Origin: Stemphylium vesicarium
Taxonomy: Eukaryota > Ascomycota > Dothideomycetes > Pleosporales > Pleosporaceae
NCBI GenBank assembly: GCA_004380135.1
Contig: QXCR01000241.1
Span: forward strand, 1-31,440
DNA length: 31,440 bases
Direction: 5' to 3'
The notes under the pieces: generated by a model
What the model was told of the DNA's origin: nothing
The model's input: only the letters and a program-made list of their open reading frames with translations
Databases searched by the model: none
Program-made: the position numbers and the translations under genes
Shown: positions 12,850-23,147 of the stretch, in pieces
Layout: each line of letters starts with the position of its first letter
Numbering within the stretch: position 1 is the first letter of the stretch

Positions 12850-13823
12850 CGCTATAAGAAAAAGATAGTAAAGTAAGCTTCTTTCTTTTCTCTCTATATG
12901 CGCTTTAGCTTAGTTACTTATATATAGCTAGTATTCTACGTAAGTTTCTTTTTAGAGTTAATACTAAGATAATAAGGTCTTCTCTTATTATTAAAATCTA
13001 ATAGTAATTAGTAATTACTTACTATAGCTCTAGCCTTAGCTTAGTAAATAAGTATTAGACTCTTTACTCTTTAGTATAGGCTATAAGTTAGTTTTCTAGC
13101 ACGTTAAGGTAAGTAGCAAAAAATTAGATAGTCTAGTCTTTTTACTATATTATATAACTATGCGCTATAGCTACTTTAAGGCTATAATTAATAGAATTAG
13201 AGAGTAAGTCTAATAAGTACTACTTAAAGTATTTCTAAGTTAGAATCTCTTCTTGCGCTTTAAAGATGCGCTTAAAGTGCGCGTACTAGAGCTCTTTAGA
13301 ATCTCTTTCTAGATATTATATTAACTAGATAACTTTATTATAGTCTATATAGAATTCTTATAGTAGAAGCTAAAAGGCTAATTCGCAAGAGCGGATAAAT
13401 TCGCAGTGTTCCTTAATCGTTTTTCCCTTATATTCCACTAGGTCTTTTGGTTTCAAAGTGCGCCTTACGTGCGCAAAGCCAGGCTGGCTAGCTGCGCTCT
13501 GGGTGCGAGTCGCGAGATTCCGCGCCAAAAGGTTGGCTTTAGCTAGGGGTGGCCCTTGTCCGCGCCCTTCTAGCTACGCGACTTCCTCTTCTAGCTCGCG
13601 TAATTATTAGAGGGCTAGAAGTTTATTACGTCGCTTTTTTATAACTTAAATACGCTCTACGAGCGTTATAGGTGCGTCCTCCTCTTATAGTTTATATTTT
13701 TTACGTAGTATTTATAGTAGAGTTAAGATACTAGAGCTTTAGCTTACTACCTTAGCTAAGTAGCCTAATTATATAGAGGAAGCTATCTCTAAACTATTTA
13801 CCCTAAGAGAAGAAGAATTATTA
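12850..13823 (-). pseudogene. Chromovirus gag relic
   Basis: The best preserved part is at 13379-13560. It encodes the gag core beginning KPKDLVEYKGK and continuing EFIRSCELAF, a pattern found in gag of fungal Ty3/gypsy elements, preceded by an Ala/Pro/Lys-rich N-terminal portion. Both sides are RIP-mutated. The C-terminal half and any zinc knuckle cannot be read. Its position directly inside the right LTR fits a minus-strand element with its 5' end at 14055. Confidence 0.7.
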
Positions 13824-14055
13824 TATAAGAGATAATTATAGGTAATAGTATTTACTTTATATTTTAATAGAATAGTAGAGGATAGCTCTATATTACTATA
13901 CTAAGGGGGTGGTAGTAAGGAGAATTATTCTTGCCTCTCTTCCCTTGCGCGAAGCGCAGGTTAAAAGCAGGTATCTTCGCCAAGGCGCGAGTGCAAGAAG
14001 CAAACATGTTGGGACTGAATGCGTCCAACTGCAGGCCTTCGGCCTGAGTGTTACA
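13824..14055 (-). repeat. LTR of the 7244-14055 chromovirus (5' LTR in element orientation)
   Basis: 232 bp. Its left half (to about 13905) is RIP-mutated and begins TATAA instead of TGTAA. Its right half (from about 13942) is unmutated and ends TTACA. This is the mirror image of the pattern in the copy at 7244-7475. Confidence 0.88.
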
Positions 14056-15883
14056 TAAATAATCTACTCTAAGTTATAAATATAATATTATCTTAAATTT
14101 ACGCTACATCTACTATAAAGTGGTTAGCTATATAATTAATCTAGCACATCTACTAAAACGTGTCCTCTATCTCTGCTTCTATGCTCTACGCCATCGTGCG
14201 GAAACGCTCTATCGCAATCGGCCGGCCGCTAAGATAGAAAACCTTCTTGTCGGGGGACCAGTATGCGTTGCCAGCATTGCCCTCGTTCAGCGCTGCGTGC
14301 TTGCTATACGCGAGAAGACTCAGCATAATGCTCATCAGACTATACGAGCTATCTGATAGATACTGCTTACGCATAGCTAAGAATCGCTTACGGTCTTCTT
14401 CTGTCTAATCGTCGCGCTCGGCTGCGGGCAGAATTGTTTCTACTGCTAGTACGCGAACGTAGTAGACTATACTAGTAAGCATGTACGAGAAATTCTTTGC
14501 AGTACGCAAGCGGTTTGTCTGCGTGTCGATGCCCAGCACAGCTAGATACTGCACCAGACCACTCGAAAACTCATCGCTGCCATAGCCTGTGAGAATGAAC
14601 GAAGCTAGCGAGTCAAGCAGCGCATTTTTCTGAGCAGCTGCGTCGCTGTTGCCCAGCGTAAGCCATAGCTGCATTGCTAGCGCCTTCTGATTGTCCTTCC
14701 ACTTGAATAGCTCGCGCGCATCCTTCATCTTGTCAGCCTGTACAACTCGACGCGATTGCCGCTGTAGCATAACACCATTACTATCGTTGCTATCGACAGT
14801 GCCTTCCATGTCGCTGTCGTTATACTCGCTCTCTATGCTAGCATCCTCGTCGCTTACACTATTAACGTTAATAGCTTAATTCCTCCGTGCTAGATATCTA
14901 TCTATCTAACTCTCTTCGTCTGCAATCACCCGAAGATAGAAACACACGAATCGGATCATGTAGCCAGCGTACGTTGCCTGACTCTTGGGGTTCTGTAGTC
15001 GCGCTAGCGGCCGTTGATCAATCTCCGTCTGCTGCGCACTACGAAGCCAGCGTCGTGTTTCCTGTAGAAGCGTTACTAAGCCGCGCATAGATCTTTTAAT
15101 TAGTTCTTCTATTAGCTTAGTAGTAAGTAGTAGTTTTACTTCGCTTTAGTTAGGTAAGTAGGCTTAATAGCCTAGATAAGCTAGATTTTAGCCCTATAGA
15201 AATAATAACTACCTAGTTCTCTTAAACTACCTAGTTTTATCTATCTTTATAATCTTAGCTATAACTTAAATATTTTCTTTAAGCTACTATTATATATTCT
15301 ACTATTTACTAAATTATTACTATATTACTTAATCTTAATTAATTTTTTCTCTATTTTCTCTAATATCTAAATTAATAATAAAGTATCTTTATAACTTTTT
15401 ACTATAGAAAAATGTCTAAACTTTAATAGAATTCAATAGCTCGCTTTTCTCTCTCTTCTATACTTATTAACAGTTTTTTTTTAAGTATTTGCGTAATACG
15501 CTCTTATCTACTATTAGAAAAGAGTATGTCTTATAATAGAGTCTATTTAGTGGCGTCCTTAGCTCTTTAATTAGTTAAGCAGGTTATTTAGGAAGCTTAA
15601 TATCCTTTAGGTCTATCCTATTATAGTGCGTAAATCGTTGAAGAATCTCTTTCCGCACGTTGGCGGGCGTTGCGTGCCGCTCCAAGAGATGTTTGTCAAG
15701 ATTAACCACGCCGCTGCAGTGCTGCTTGCAAACCAGAACACAAAAATCAGCCAAAAAGCACAGAATATCGGCACAGTTGTCCAGCGAAATTGCCTGCAGC
15801 TTTCTGCGTATGGGCGGGCTGCTGTTGCTGCTCTCTGCGTTCTGTGATGCGCGCGCGCGAGTGTTCCAGACGGGCAGCTCCAT
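14056..15883 (-). pseudogene. Truncated telomere-linked-helicase-type gene, DUF3505-like N-terminal region
   Basis: The ATG at 15881-15883 opens a 99-codon frame with a C2H2-like pattern (CKQHC, then KHLLERH), as in the DUF3505 domain of OrsD-like proteins and the N-termini of fungal telomere-linked RecQ helicases. After a RIP-mutated gap (15583-15090) the reading resumes with RPLARLQNPKSQATYAGYM and FVCFYLRVIADEE (15088-14906). It then gives DARELFKW and SSGLVQYLAVLGIDTQTNRL (14809-14405), and a last piece with YLSGRPIAIERFRTMA (14374-14186). Reading can be followed, with stops, to 14056, where the chromovirus LTR cuts it. The helicase domain is therefore absent. Family assignment rests on remembered conservation patterns. 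Two blocks escaped RIP and the block between them did not, although both belong to one gene. Non-functional. Confidence 0.68.
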
Positions 15884-15890
15884 TGTCCGA

Positions 15891-15927
15891 TAACCCTAAC
15901 GTAACCCCTCCTTTCCCTAACCCTAAG
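15891..15927. repeat. Degenerate telomere-like repeat (CCCTAA)
   Basis: The stretch holds three CCCTAA hexamers with degenerate spacing: TAACCCTAACG at its left end and CCCTAACCCTAAG at its right end. It starts only 7 bp upstream of the ATG of the helicase-type relic. A second TAACCCTAACG lies at 16104-16114. Short interstitial telomeric tracts are common near subtelomeric genes; a telobox-like promoter motif is the alternative. Confidence 0.6.
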
Positions 15928-16551
15928 CTAGATTTTACAAATTAAATCTGCCTATAATAAGTAGAAACTTAGCAGATAAGCTAATTAAGTATACGCAAGA
16001 AACTTTTATATAAGAATATAGTACTAGAGAACGCTATAGCGTGATAGTTTAGAGGGGTCGGGATTCGTAGTTTAGAGGGTGTAAATCGCCTAATTAGAGC
16101 ACGTAACCCTAACGCTAAGCCTATTTTAGCGCGGATTGGACCCCAACCCGCGCCTTATATTGGTTAGGCTATATCGAGTAGATAGTTATCTATATAGAGT
16201 TATATCTAAGTAAAAGCCTTATTCTTTATATACGTGCTTACTATCAGGATATTCTCTTAGTTATTAGGTATTTTATTATACTTATAGTATAGGTAGGTAT
16301 AAGTAAGAAATATTTATAGTTTCTCTTAGTCTCTACTATATTTCTTAAGTAGTACTATCTTAAGTTTCTTTATAGTAGTAGGTGTAAAAACGTCGCCCTA
16401 TGCCACTACGCCAGTACGTGCCTAAAAAAGGTACAGTAACGATAACTATCGTTACGGTGCATAGGATAGTATATATATTAATTGTAATAGTAGGTTATTT
16501 ATTAGATATAGCTATTAGCTAATTATAAGCTAATTAATTATACTTATTATC
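15928..16551. other. No gene; RIP-mutated spacer with an extra telomere-like motif and a palindrome
   Basis: The stretch contains TAACCCTAACG at 16104-16114 and a perfect hairpin at 16436-16455 (GTAACGATA, AC loop, TATCGTTAC), which lies between short inverted flanks CCTATGC (16397-16403) and GCATAGG (16459-16465). No coding frame is recognisable. Its right end (TTATC) is the target duplication of the next element. Confidence 0.55.
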
Positions 16552-16738
16552 TGTTATGGGCGGAAAGAGGCCTGCTAACGAGTATGCATTTGCTCCTATG
16601 TACAGAATAAGAAAGGTAGAGAAAAGAAGTGTAGGTGTCCTCCTTCGTACGGTACTTATGCTTTGCGCTACCTCTACGCTAGCGTTCCGCGCTAGCCTAA
16701 AGTAAGAAGGTAGCAGTACTTAGGCGTAGCCCTTTACA
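16552..16738 (-). repeat. LTR of the 16552-23147 chromovirus (3' LTR)
   Basis: 187 bp, begins TGTTATGGG and ends CCCTTTACA. It differs from the other LTR by nine transitions, all in the first 53 bp, and here holds the unmutated state at each. It contains a hairpin, GCTAGCG then CGCTAGC. Confidence 0.94.
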
Positions 16739-16741
16739 ATA

Positions 16742-16757
16742 CCTCCCCTCTCCTCTT
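16742..16757 (-). other. Polypurine tract beside the 3' LTR
   Basis: The minus strand reads AAGAGGAGAGGGGAGG, ending three bases from the LTR. This is the primer site for plus-strand DNA synthesis and fixes the orientation of the element. Confidence 0.78.
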
Positions 16758-18003
16758 AGAGGCGTCGTATGATAGAAGACACGTGACTCTCCTTCTATTT
16801 CTATTATCATGCCCTACTCTCTTGCGGTAAATCTAGCCTTTTTATACGTCTATAATTATAGCGTTATTATTAGGTAGTAACTCTATATTCTATCTACTTA
16901 TTATAAAGTAACTTAAGGTAAAGTTATCCTTTACTATATAGTTATAAGCTATAATACTATCTTTTTCTTCTTATCTAATTAAGCGTCTACTTATAAGTAA
17001 TTTTAAAGTAAAGTTACTCTTTACTATATAATTATAATCTATAATAATACTACTCTTCTTTATTCTCTATACTTCTCTTTCTTCTTACTTAGTACTTAGC
17101 TCTTCTTATATAATAACTCTTCTACTTCTTAATAAATTCTCTTTAGCGACTTTACTATAGCGTAGCCCTCTTATAGTGCCTAGGCTAGCTCTAGTAGATA
17201 GAATTACCTCGCTCACTCTACTAGTAGTAGTAATAATAGTACTTACTTCTTATACTTTAAAAGTATTATAAACTAGGCTTAAGTCTATTTAACTTATATA
17301 TAGTATAGAGCTATTATTTCTACTAATATTAATATTAATACTAGTAACGTAAACCTTAATAATTATTAGGTCTAGTATCTTCTTAACTTAGAGATTACTA
17401 ATAAGTTATATTATCTACTTATAACTTATTCTATATATTATTATCTTATCTCTTCTCTTTAGTAATTATTTTTAAATATATTACTAACTAAGTTTAATAG
17501 CCTAAGGTCTATCGTGTCGCTAAGTTTTTTCTTTATTTAGCTAGTAACTCTCTATACGATACTTATTAGGGCCTAGGTATAGATAAGTAGTCCCCTAGTG
17601 TCGCTTATACCACTATTTAAGCTCGTTAACTCCTTACTAGTTATGCTTCGTACGTTAAGGCCTACGTTATCCACTCTCGCGGTGCTCTCAACGCCACTCC
17701 TTGCGACAATAACTGCGCGGCTGCCGTACGTGGTGATAAGAGTTTCACTGCCTTTGCTGGTTGCATCTCTATCGCTGATGAGTGGAACGGTGCTTGTTCC
17801 AACTGTGTCTGGCAGGAGCATGGGGCCCAGTGCTCTCACCGTCACACTGGTAGAGCTCCTCGTCCGATTGCCAGCCCTCGTGCGCGCCGCGGTCGTGCTA
17901 TCCAGGGTCCTGACTAGGATGCTAAGCAGCTGGTAGACGCCTAGAGTATACGCTCTAGTTAGCGGCGTCTCTTCCTCTAATAAACTTTAGCGGGTAGCTA
18001 TAT
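16758..18003 (-). other. Post-pol tail of the chromovirus with an unmutated GC-rich island
   Basis: Most of the 1.2 kb between chromodomain and 3' LTR is RIP-mutated. The island at about 17600-17940 keeps CA and TG and is open on both strands: 17573 to about 17940 on the minus strand (Ser/Thr/Arg-rich, with TVRALGPMLL and ESTARVDNVG) and 17598-17936 on the plus strand (Leu/Val/Ser-rich). Neither product resembles a family I know. The frame of the chromodomain also passes through the island, with one stop, and ends in a basic tail. The island could be an extra pol tail, an additional ORF, or untranslated sequence that happens to be open. Confidence 0.4.
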
Positions 18004-21000
18004 AGTCTATATATAAGTTACTTAGAATTTAATTATAGTAGTACTATATAGGTTCTCTAATAGCTTCTAAGTAGTATTCTTAAATCCTATCTATCTTATA
18101 AAGTACTATTTCTTCTCTTATTATATTCTCTTATCTATAATACTCTCTACTCTCTATTCTAAGTAGTCTTCTTCGTCGTCGTCATCCTATACAACAACTA
18201 TAGCGGAATTAGTATTATTTAGCTACTAAGAAGGGAATAGGTCTTTAGCTACTAGTCTTAGCTTATCTATATAATAAGTCTTTATAGCCTAGATAGTAGC
18301 TAGCTCTATCTAATATAGATCTCATACGCGTGATACTTAGAACTTCTTACTTTTCTAGTCTAGTTTCTTACTTATTCTTATAGTCTATACGTCGCGTAGG
18401 TCTAACTAAACCTAGTCTTCTACTTTATAGATAGGGGCTAGCTTTCTTAACTTATTTACCTATCTCTCTTATTCCTATTACGCGTACGACATTACGGAGA
18501 TTACCTAGTTAGCTACGCTAGTAATAACTTTTATAATCTTCTAGGCCTTATCCTAGGGGCTTATTACTATTATAGCATTTCTTATTATATAGCTTAACTC
18601 TTTAGCCTAGAAGAAGGGGGTATTATAGTAGCTATATTATAAAAAGAAGAGAGATACTCTAGTAGTTAAGTTTATACGAGAGTTTAGTATTAGTTCTAGT
18701 ACTAGATATAAAGTTACCTAGTTATCTTAGTTATTATTATAGAATACCTATATAACTACTTTAATATTACTATTTACTTATTCTATTATACTATTAGTCT
18801 AAGGGTAGTATATAGTAGATAGGTTCCTCTTAATCTCTAGTAACGTATATATATCTCTCTATAGCGCGCTAGTAAACTAAGAGCTATAGTCTAAGATAAT
18901 AGAGATAGAAAGACTATAGTAGTAGTACACTTCTCGTATAAAGACCTATATAACGTCTAGTATCTTTATCTTATTTATTAGAATTAGTACGACCCTCTTA
19001 CTTAGGCGATCCTTTATTACTATTAGATTAGAGTTCCCTTAGAATAGCGGTAGGCCCGTGATGAAGTCTATAGTAAGGTGTTGCCACGTGCGGCTTGGAA
19101 CTGGTAGCGGTCGTAGGTAGCCGTGCCTCCCGTCTCTCCATGGCGTGCTCTTCCGGCAGAGCTCGCAGTTCCGTACAAAACGTTGTATATCGTCGCTCAT
19201 TTTTAGCTAGTACTATTCCCTAGCAATTATCTAGTAGGTTTTCTCTTATCTAGGGTAGCCTATTTATAAGAATAGATACGCGATCTAGATAATACCTATA
19301 TAGAGAGGCTTAGACTTAGGAGCCTAAATATAGTTTCTCTACCTTAGTTAGCCTTTACTATTAATTATGTAGTTACTAAGAGATATAGCTATCTTTCTAG
19401 TTATAGATAGGGACTATTACCTCTCCTATATAGCGTATAGCACTTCTTAATATATAATGTCTTCTATTACTACTATAGCCTAGTAGCGACTTAGAATTTC
19501 CTCCTAATTTAGTACTTAAGATAAAGTTAGTAATATAAGTAGCTTCTAATCTACTTATATAAGAAATATCTCTAGTACTTCTTATTATAATATAGGTAAA
19601 AATATTATAAATTCTCTTAAAGTAATATAGTTATCTAAGTTATCTTAGAGAAAGTCTTAATCTTATTAAGAGAGTATATTAGCTTATACGTTCTTCTTTT
19701 TAAGGCGATAGTAGATTCTTATATTACTAAAATAGAATAGCTCTATAGACTATTATATATATTACTTAGTTATCTTTTATTTCTTAGTAAAGTATTCTAG
19801 GTTCTTATAGTTTATAATAACCTTAAATTTTATACGCCTTATAGTTTAGCGTTCTATTCCTTTAGGTAGTAAATTACTACTAAAAGTTTCTTATTATATA
19901 TTAGGTAGTTCGCTTTATAACTATTAAACTTCTTTAATAGATAGGCGACTATATAAAGAATACTATTCTTATCTTCTTATAATAGCGTGCTATTTAAGGC
20001 GTAACCTAAGAAGTCGCATTTTATAACTATACGTTAGTCTAGGTTAAAAAGAACTAAGACTTCTTTTAAGAGAAAGGCTTCTTTTAGCGTATAGAAGCTT
20101 CTCTCTTATTTCTCGCCCTAAGTAAACTATACGTCCTTCTTTATAAATTATATAAGAGGCTTAGCGTATTATATAAAGTATAAGATAAACTTTTTATAAA
20201 AGTTTATAAAGCTAATAAACTCTTATATACTACGTATTATTATTAGGGACTTCTATTCTTAGATTACTTCTACCTTCTTAGGGTCTATAAAGATTCCTTT
20301 ACCTACTTTAATAATAAACCTTAGGTACTTTATATATTACACGTTAAACTTACACTTCTTTAGTTCTAACTAGAGGCTAGTATCCTTAAGATAGTCTAGT
20401 ATTATTTATACGTAGGCGTGGTACTAGAAGAGAGAGCTATCCGTAAATATAATAATATCGTCTAAGTATACTAATATAAAGTCATCTAGGAATTTACGTA
20501 GTATCTAGTTTATATAGCGTTAAAACGTACTAGGTGCGTTTATAAGACTAAAGGGTATTACTAACTACTTATATAAGCTAAATCTTATATAGAAAGTAGT
20601 TATTTACTCTTACCCTTCTATAATATAGATCTTATAGAAGGCTACTATGACATCTAGCTTAGTGTACCACTTCGCCTATCTAATCTGGTGGAGCGTCTCT
20701 CGTATAAGGGGGAGAGAGTAGCGGTCCTTCTTAGTAATCGCGTTTAGGGCTTAGTAGTTAATATAGAATCGCAATCCTCCGCCTAGCTTCTATATAAAAA
20801 GTATAGGAGACGCGGCAGGGGAGTTACTAGCTCGTATAAAGCCCTTATCTAAGAGCTTATATAGCGTCTTCCTTAAGATAAGGAGTTTATCTCTTAATAT
20901 ATTATAAAGCGGTCTATATAGCACCTTTAGTTCCTTCCCGTCTTATAGCTTAAGTTTAATCTTATAGTCTATATCTAGTCCCCTAATAGAAGGGAGGTCT

Positions 21001-21600
21001 TTACCTTTTTTTAATAGAAATAGATCTTTATATAATTATAGGTAGTCTAGTAGTTATCTTAGTACTTCTTCTTTTATAAATAAAGTCTTAATTTATAAGG
21101 CTTTCTTAATATCCTTTAAGCTAGCTACAAAGATTTAGATCTTCTTATTTTCTATCTTACTTTATTATACGTAGTACTAGAAGGCTACTATAGAGATAGA
21201 GATATACTTAACTTTATTTATCTAAGACTTCGTACTCTATATAGCAATGCTATACTTTAATAGAGTAAGAGTCTTCCGCTTATTATTAATAATCCCTCCT
21301 ACTCGCTCTAGCTATGTCTTCCCTAAGATTATGTCGTAGCCGTACGTAGAGGGCACAATATACGCAGCCGCTTGCTACTTTAGCCCTCCTACGTCTAACG
21401 TGAACTCTATAATTGCGCCTATAGAGCTTCTCTAGCCGTTTACTCCTTTAATAATAATCTATAGTATCTTAATGCGCGGTAAGCCCTTTAATTATACGAA
21501 CTTCTTAGTTATAATTCTATATATATAACACCTATTATCTATTATAGTAGTAGTATAGTTTATTCTATTAATAGTATTATTAATAGACATTAGTTTTATT
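18004..21600 (-). pseudogene. Chromovirus pol relic with RT, integrase and chromodomain
   Basis: Motifs in order on the minus strand: protease C-terminal part near 21300-21420 (AYIVPSTYGYDIILGK); RT palm near 20640-20720 (YSLPLIRETLHQ, then KLDVIVA); intact catalytic YLDD at 20457-20468 within FILVYLDDIII; mutated RNase H near 19900; integrase zinc-binding CELC at 19156-19167; the first catalytic Asp region LTIDFITGLP at about 19048-19077. The chromodomain is at about 18020-18180 (RVESIIDKRI, YFIR, IGFKNTT), with three expected Trp codons now TAG, the change RIP makes in TGG. The domain order identifies a Ty3/gypsy chromovirus. Many other stops confirm inactivation. Confidence 0.87.
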
Positions 21601-21649
21601 ATAGCTAACTAGAGAAAGATCTCTCTTTTTAGTTATATAATCTCTTAGA

Positions 21650-22950
21650 CTTTATTCTTATTCTACTCTAGCTTACGTCTTTTAGCTAGAGCTCTTCTTT
21701 TCCTAACTCCTCTAAATTAGAGGTCGCTATAGTAGAGATAGTAGCTACTTTTAGCCGCCTATCTCTATCTCCTATATAAGAATTTAATCTCTTTAACTTT
21801 ATTTAGTACTAGGTAATATAATACCCTAGCTTACTATAGCGTAAGTAAGTTCCCTTCTCTTTCCTCTCCTAGACCTCTACTTTCGTGCCCTAGAATTTCT
21901 AAGTTATACGGGGCTTTATAGCTCCGATAGTAGGAGTCTATTCTATCGCGTTATTATAGTAATAGGTCTATAGAGGCGAGGTTGTATAGAGTATATAGTT
22001 AAGAGAGGACTAGTCTATAGCTTTTAGATTCTCCTAAGTAATACGTATCCTTTAGACGAATTACTTATATATCTCTCTAGTAGAAAGTTAATAACCTACT
22101 TAGTAGCGTAGTAATCTTCTATTTAGTAAGTTCTTAAGATAATTAATCTTTTATATATTACTTATACTATCTAGACCTACCTCTAGAAACTTAAGATTAA
22201 AGAATTATATATAAAGAATAAGATTTCCTTTACCTTACTTTATTATATAAAAGAAGTATATCGCCTTCTCTTTAATTATAGAGTTAATAAAGAATCTATC
22301 TAGCTATTACTATAAACTCTATAGTAAGGGGCTAGACCTTCTCTCTATTAACGCTATAATATATATTCTTAGAGTAGTAAACGCCTATTCTTTTTTATAA
22401 GTAATTATATAGTAAACTTAATTACTCTTACTTAGATAAGCTTATTAGTCTATAAAGAGCTTCGCTTATACGCGTATCTTTTATTAAGTATAGTTCTTAT
22501 AACTACCCTTCTTAAAGACCTCTATATCTAATAGGCGTGGCTTCTTATATTATATAGGTTCTTAACTTTAGTCTAATATTAACGTAGTAGATAGGGTAGT
22601 CTTATCTAAACTTAGTATACTTAGTATCCTTCTCTAATTCTTAATAATTTAAGTTAGAGTCTAGAGTTACTAGCTTAATATAGCGTATAACTATTATTCC
22701 TAAGTTACTTAGTTTAGGTCGCTTTATAGTTATTATATATAATCTTAAAGCTTCTCTACTTTAAGTGTATAGTTTCTTTCTAGAGAGAGGTCTCTCTAGT
22801 CTTCTCTTAACTCTTCTTAGTTTATTATATTATTATCTACCTATACTTATATTATATAAGTAGGGTCTTCCTAATTTATAATACTAATAAGTAGCTATTC
22901 TTAATTCTAACTTATTACGTATAAGAAGAAAGAGTAAGATAAGAGTAACC
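21650..22950 (-). pseudogene. Probable chromovirus gag relic, heavily RIP-mutated
   Basis: By position, directly inside the 5' LTR of a minus-strand chromovirus and upstream of the protease region, this must be gag and leader sequence. Stops occur every few codons in all frames and CA/TG are nearly absent. No gag motif or zinc knuckle can be read with confidence. The call rests on element layout, not on recognisable protein. Confidence 0.45.
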
Positions 22951-22960
22951 TTTCTTATAA

Positions 22961-23147
22961 TATTATAGGTGGAAAGAGGCCTACTAATAAGTATGCATTT
23001 GCTTCTATATATAGAATAAGAAAGGTAGAGAAAAGAAGTGTAGGTGTCCTCCTTCGTACGGTACTTATGCTTTGCGCTACCTCTACGCTAGCGTTCCGCG
23101 CTAGCCTAAAGTAAGAAGGTAGCAGTACTTAGGCGTAGCCCTTTACA
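22961..23147 (-). repeat. LTR of the 16552-23147 chromovirus (5' LTR)
   Basis: 187 bp, ends TTTACA like its partner but begins TATTATAGG. Nine C-to-T or G-to-A differences from the partner all lie in the first 53 bp and all have the mutated state here. The remaining 134 bp are identical. Confidence 0.94.

Larger units (their letters stand above)
7244..14055 (-). mobile_element. Ty3/gypsy chromovirus, 6.8 kb, two 232-bp LTRs
   Basis: Two direct repeats of exactly 232 bp bound this element; the ends TGTAA and TTACA are inverted repeats, intact once each. Minus orientation is shown by gag near 13380-13560, RT at 11354, integrase C-terminus near 9300-9440 and a chromodomain near 8890-9020, and by a purine tract next to the left LTR. 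The expected 5-bp target duplication is absent (GGGAT on the left, TAAAT on the right). The flanks are unrelated: gypsy RNase H on the left and the helicase-type relic on the right. The LTRs also differ by at least three transversions. I infer that the present element is either rearranged after insertion or a recombinant of two copies. Confidence 0.85.
16552..23147 (-). mobile_element. Complete Ty3/gypsy chromovirus, 6.6 kb, with LTRs and target duplication
   Basis: Two 187-bp direct repeats (16552-16738 and 22961-23147) bound the element, and TTATC occurs immediately outside both ends (16547-16551 and 23148-23152), a perfect 5-bp target-site duplication. Minus orientation follows from the purine tract next to the left LTR and from pol motifs read from high to low coordinates: protease, RT (YLDD intact), integrase zinc finger and chromodomain. 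All coding parts carry RIP stops, so the element is dead, but its structure is complete from end to end. Confidence 0.93.

Noticed and set aside
17598..17936. 112-codon plus-strand frame in the chromovirus tail
   Set aside because: Low-complexity Leu/Val/Ser product, antisense to the element; not listed as a gene, only as part of the island.
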